Shown here: in pieces, positions 61,859 to 64,000 of the stretch
Layout: every line of letters begins with the position of its first letter
How positions within the stretch are numbered: position 1 is the stretch's first letter
Assembly: GCF_008000755.1 (NCBI RefSeq)
Contig: NZ_CP041690.1
Location: 3,452,501-3,516,500, forward strand
Source: Youhaiella tibetensis
GTDB taxonomy: Bacteria; Pseudomonadota; Alphaproteobacteria; Rhizobiales; Devosiaceae
Reading direction: 5' to 3'
DNA length: 64,000 bases
Program-made: the position numbers and the translations under genes
The notes under the pieces: generated by a model
Seen by the model: only the letters and a program-made list of their open reading frames with translations
The model's database searches: none
Told to the model about the DNA's origin: nothing

Positions 61859-63618
61859 CCGGTCAGATCCTTCCATCCCTTGTCGAGTTCGGACGTATAC
61901 CGCCGCAGGAGATAGGCCTCGGTCAGCAGGCCGATCACCTGCCGGTTGCCAAGATTATCCACAACGGCCAGCTCTTCGCTGCTGGCCTTCTCGAACATCG
62001 CGGCGGCATCGGCCACGTTGAGGCCCGGCAGCAGGAAGCGATCCTTGTACTTGAGCAGGCGCGCGATCGTGTTGCCGGCCTCCGCCTCCCCTTCGGTGGC
62101 GCCGTAGGCCTCCGCGACCAGCACGATCCCGGCATAGCGCCCCTTCCTGTCGGTGGCGATGACGCGTTCGGTCGAACCGAGCGGATACTTCTGCCGGAAG
62201 GCCTCGATCGTCGTGTCTTCGGGCACCGTCTTGACGTCGGCACGCATCATCTTGCCCACGGTGAGGTTCCGTAGCCGGCCCACGTCGTGCGGCGCCCGGA
62301 TGGTTTCGCCGCGCAAATGCAGGCGCCAGGTCGAGAAGGAATAGCCGAAGGTCTCGCGCACGAAGATCGACGAGAAGGCCGACGCCACCAGCACCGCAGC
62401 GCTGATCGCCAGATCGCCCGTCGTCTCGAGCACCAGGAACGTCATGGTGAGCGGGCCGCCCACTATACCCACCGCCAGCGAGGCCATTCCGACCAGGCTC
62501 GAAATCACCGGATCGATTCCCGGCGCCAGACCCGAGGTCGCGATCCCTATCGCGAACAGCCGGCCGAAGAGCGCCCCCAGGAACAGCGAGGCAAAGAACA
62601 GCCCACCGCGAAAACCCGCCCCCAGCGACAGGCTGGACGCGGCAACCTTGAGCACGAAAAGCAGCGCGATAGCGCTGACGTCGGCCGCCTGGATGAAATG
62701 CACCTGGAGCGCGCCGTGACCCGATGACAGCACCGCCGGCGTGATGAGCGCGAGCGCGCCCACGGCCGCGCCACCGATGATGGGGCGCAAGGGTTGCGGA
62801 CAGCGCAGCCAGCTGAACCCTCGCTCCACCTGGGTCACGAGCAGCATGATCCCCACCGCCAGCGCTCCCCCGACGATCCCGAGCGCCAGGAACGCGGGGA
62901 TATCCGCCGATGCCAGCGGATTGATGCCGCCGACTTCGATGGGCGTCTGGAACGCGCTCAGGGCACGTGCCGTGAACGTCGCCGCCAGCGAAGCGGCGAT
63001 GACGGGCGCTAGCAACGCCACCGAATAGACCCCGATGATGAGCTCGAACGCGTAGAATGCGCCGGTGATCGGGGTGTTGAACGCTGCCGCAATGGCGCCC
63101 GCAGCCCCGCACCCGACCAGCGTGCGGATCTCGTTGCGCCGCAGCCGTAGGAACGCCGCCGCCTTCGATCCGAGCACCGAGGCCATCTGCGTATAGCCCG
63201 CTTCCAGCCCCACCGAGGCGCCGAACCCGCTCGAGATGATGATCTGCCCCGTCACGATCAGGCTTTCGCGGAAGGACATCTGCCCGCCATGGATCGCGTT
63301 GGCCTCGATCGGGTCGACCGGGGGTCGCGCCCGGAAGCGGCGCGAGAGGATGATGCTGATGGCCAGCAGCGCCCCACCCACCGCCGGCACCAGCGCAAGC
63401 CATGGCGATTGCAGCACGGCTTGCGCGCTCAGTCGGGAATCGCTCGGCAGGTTGAAAAGCAGGTGATGCAGCGCATTGACCAGCCACCCGATGGCGGTGA
63501 CCACCAGTCCGGCCGCAACCCCCACGCAGGCGCCAAGCACCACGATGAACACGTTGCGCAGCCTGCCCGATATGAGCTTACGCAGCCTGGGCAAGATGCG
63601 CTGTTGCAGCTTATTCAC
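61855..63618 (-). CDS. ClC-family chloride channel/transporter with CBS domains
   Basis: This 587-residue protein has a ClC membrane domain (about residues 15-410) and two CBS modules (about 445-500 and 525-580). The selectivity-filter region reads SVGLEAGYTQ (about 145), which keeps the gating Glu but not the textbook GREGP. The later GxFxP region reads GFRGGLFFASLFLGA (about 355). It moves chloride or exchanges it for protons and may bind nucleotides through the CBS pair. The GTG at 63618 has AGAGG 8 bp upstream. The open frame reaches an ATG at 63717 without a ribosome site. Confidence 0.87.
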   Translation of the reverse strand: MNKLQQRILPRLRKLISGRLRNVFIVVLGACVGVAAGLVVTAIGWLVNALHHLLFNLPSDSRLSAQAVLQSPWLALVPAVGGALLAISIILSRRFRARPPVDPIEANAIHGGQMSFRESLIVTGQIIISSGFGASVGLEAGYTQMASVLGSKAAAFLRLRRNEIRTLVGCGAAGAIAAAFNTPITGAFYAFELIIGVYSVALLAPVIAASLAATFTARALSAFQTPIEVGGINPLASADIPAFLALGIVGGALAVGIMLLVTQVERGFSWLRCPQPLRPIIGGAAVGALALITPAVLSSGHGALQVHFIQAADVSAIALLFVLKVAASSLSLGAGFRGGLFFASLFLGALFGRLFAIGIATSGLAPGIDPVISSLVGMASLAVGIVGGPLTMTFLVLETTGDLAISAAVLVASAFSSIFVRETFGYSFSTWRLHLRGETIRAPHDVGRLRNLTVGKMMRADVKTVPEDTTIEAFRQKYPLGSTERVIATDRKGRYAGIVLVAEAYGATEGEAEAGNTIARLLKYKDRFLLPGLNVADAAAMFEKASSEELAVVDNLGNRQVIGLLTEAYLLRRYTSELDKGWKDLTG

Positions 63619-63778
63619 GTCAAGAGCCTCTGAATGGCCCTTTATCGCGCCCAGAGGTTGATATTCCGTCTCGCTCCAGCGCGTGCAGGCCACGTTTGGT
63701 AATCGTGATCGCCCCATAAATCGAATGGCGGCGGGATCACGTTATGATCCACCAAACTGATTCACTTCCGGTGCACAG

Positions 63779-64000
63779 ATGAACCTTCCCCGCCTGCTTG
63801 GTTTTGCCTCGATCGCCCTATGCCTGCTGCTGACGTCCGCCAACGCCCAGCAACCGGCCCGTGACCTCTTCGGAGCAATGAGCCAGCCCACGGGCGGTCC
63901 CTCCATTCCCGTGGGAAGCTACGCCAAGGGGTGTATCGCCGGCGCCGTGCAATTGCCCACTGATGGACCGGGCTGGCAGGCCATGCGCCTTTCGCGCGAC
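63779..64000 (+). CDS. mepA: Penicillin-insensitive murein endopeptidase, 5' part
   Basis: The first 74 codons are present and the gene runs off the window. A signal peptide (MNLPRLLGFASIALCLLLTS, then ANAQ) is followed by ARDLFGAMSQPTGGPSIPVG, SYAKGCIAGAVQLPTDGPG and WQAMRLSRD, which match the mature N-terminus of MepA-type murein endopeptidases. These cut peptide cross-links in peptidoglycan in the periplasm. The metal-binding region lies beyond the window, so activity cannot be judged. Confidence 0.85.
   Translation, partial: MNLPRLLGFASIALCLLLTSANAQQPARDLFGAMSQPTGGPSIPVGSYAKGCIAGAVQLPTDGPGWQAMRLSRD

Overview
The window looks like a chromosomal segment of a GC-rich alphaproteobacterium, most likely order Hyphomicrobiales and plausibly a Devosia-like genus. 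This is an inference from five things: many ABC uptake operons, a DUF1127 mini-protein, an EcfG-type stress promoter, PQQ/cytochrome c alcohol oxidation, and abundant palindromic intergenic repeats containing CCCCTTGTGGGG or CCCCCGCAAGGGGGG. No rRNA, tRNA, CRISPR array, insertion sequence or phage gene was recognised. Coding density is high, and genes commonly overlap by ATGA.

Layout. 0.3-6.1 kb (-): a sugar ABC operon (binding protein, two permeases, ROK kinase, GntR regulator, SIS phosphosugar isomerase) with twin GTTATAAC sites upstream and a terminator downstream. It has no ATPase of its own. 6.5-8.4 kb (-): an ABC exporter. 8.8-12.8 kb (+): an EamA permease, an AGE-family sugar epimerase, a DUF1127 protein and an O-antigen-ligase-like protein. 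12.9-19.7 kb (+): a PQQ-dehydrogenase cluster (ABC-2 exporter, anchored binding-protein-like protein, degenerate site-2-protease-like membrane protein, cytochrome c, PQQ dehydrogenase, second binding protein). 19.8-22.7 kb: a Ca2+/H+ antiporter, a VOC protein, a DUF2934 protein behind an EcfG-type promoter, and an AT-richer family 8 glycosyltransferase.

22.7-33.2 kb: a catabolic system. An NMT1/SsuA-type ABC transporter is split over a divergent promoter, and an eight-gene operon (two cupins, Ldh2-type reductase, RidA-like protein, FAH-family enzyme, SDR, FAD monooxygenase, ACMSD-like amidohydrolase) runs on the minus strand. An FCD-GntR regulator sits next to it. The rare word TGAAATATC lies in all three promoter regions, which suggests one regulon. 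33.4-34.9 kb: a membrane-anchored alpha/beta hydrolase. 34.9-41.8 kb (-): a dipeptide/oligosaccharide-type ABC operon under a LacI regulator with matching operators. 41.8-43.4 kb: a Wzx-like flippase. 43.6-48.5 kb (+): an RND efflux pair and hypoxanthine phosphoribosyltransferase.

48.5-58.9 kb (-): a type I secretion operon. It reads from a 1734-residue exoprotein (N,N-dimethylformamidase-beta-like domain, Ig-like domain, four DUF4082 and three cadherin-like repeats) into a COG0523 (CobW-type) GTPase, a small unknown protein, the type I ABC transporter and its HlyD adaptor. This arrangement and the TGAAATATC regulon are the two parts most worth follow-up. 59-64 kb: a DUF4287 protein, a PACE efflux pump divergent from a LysR regulator, a Gfo/Idh/MocA oxidoreductase, a ClC channel and the 5' end of a mepA-like murein endopeptidase gene cut by the window edge.
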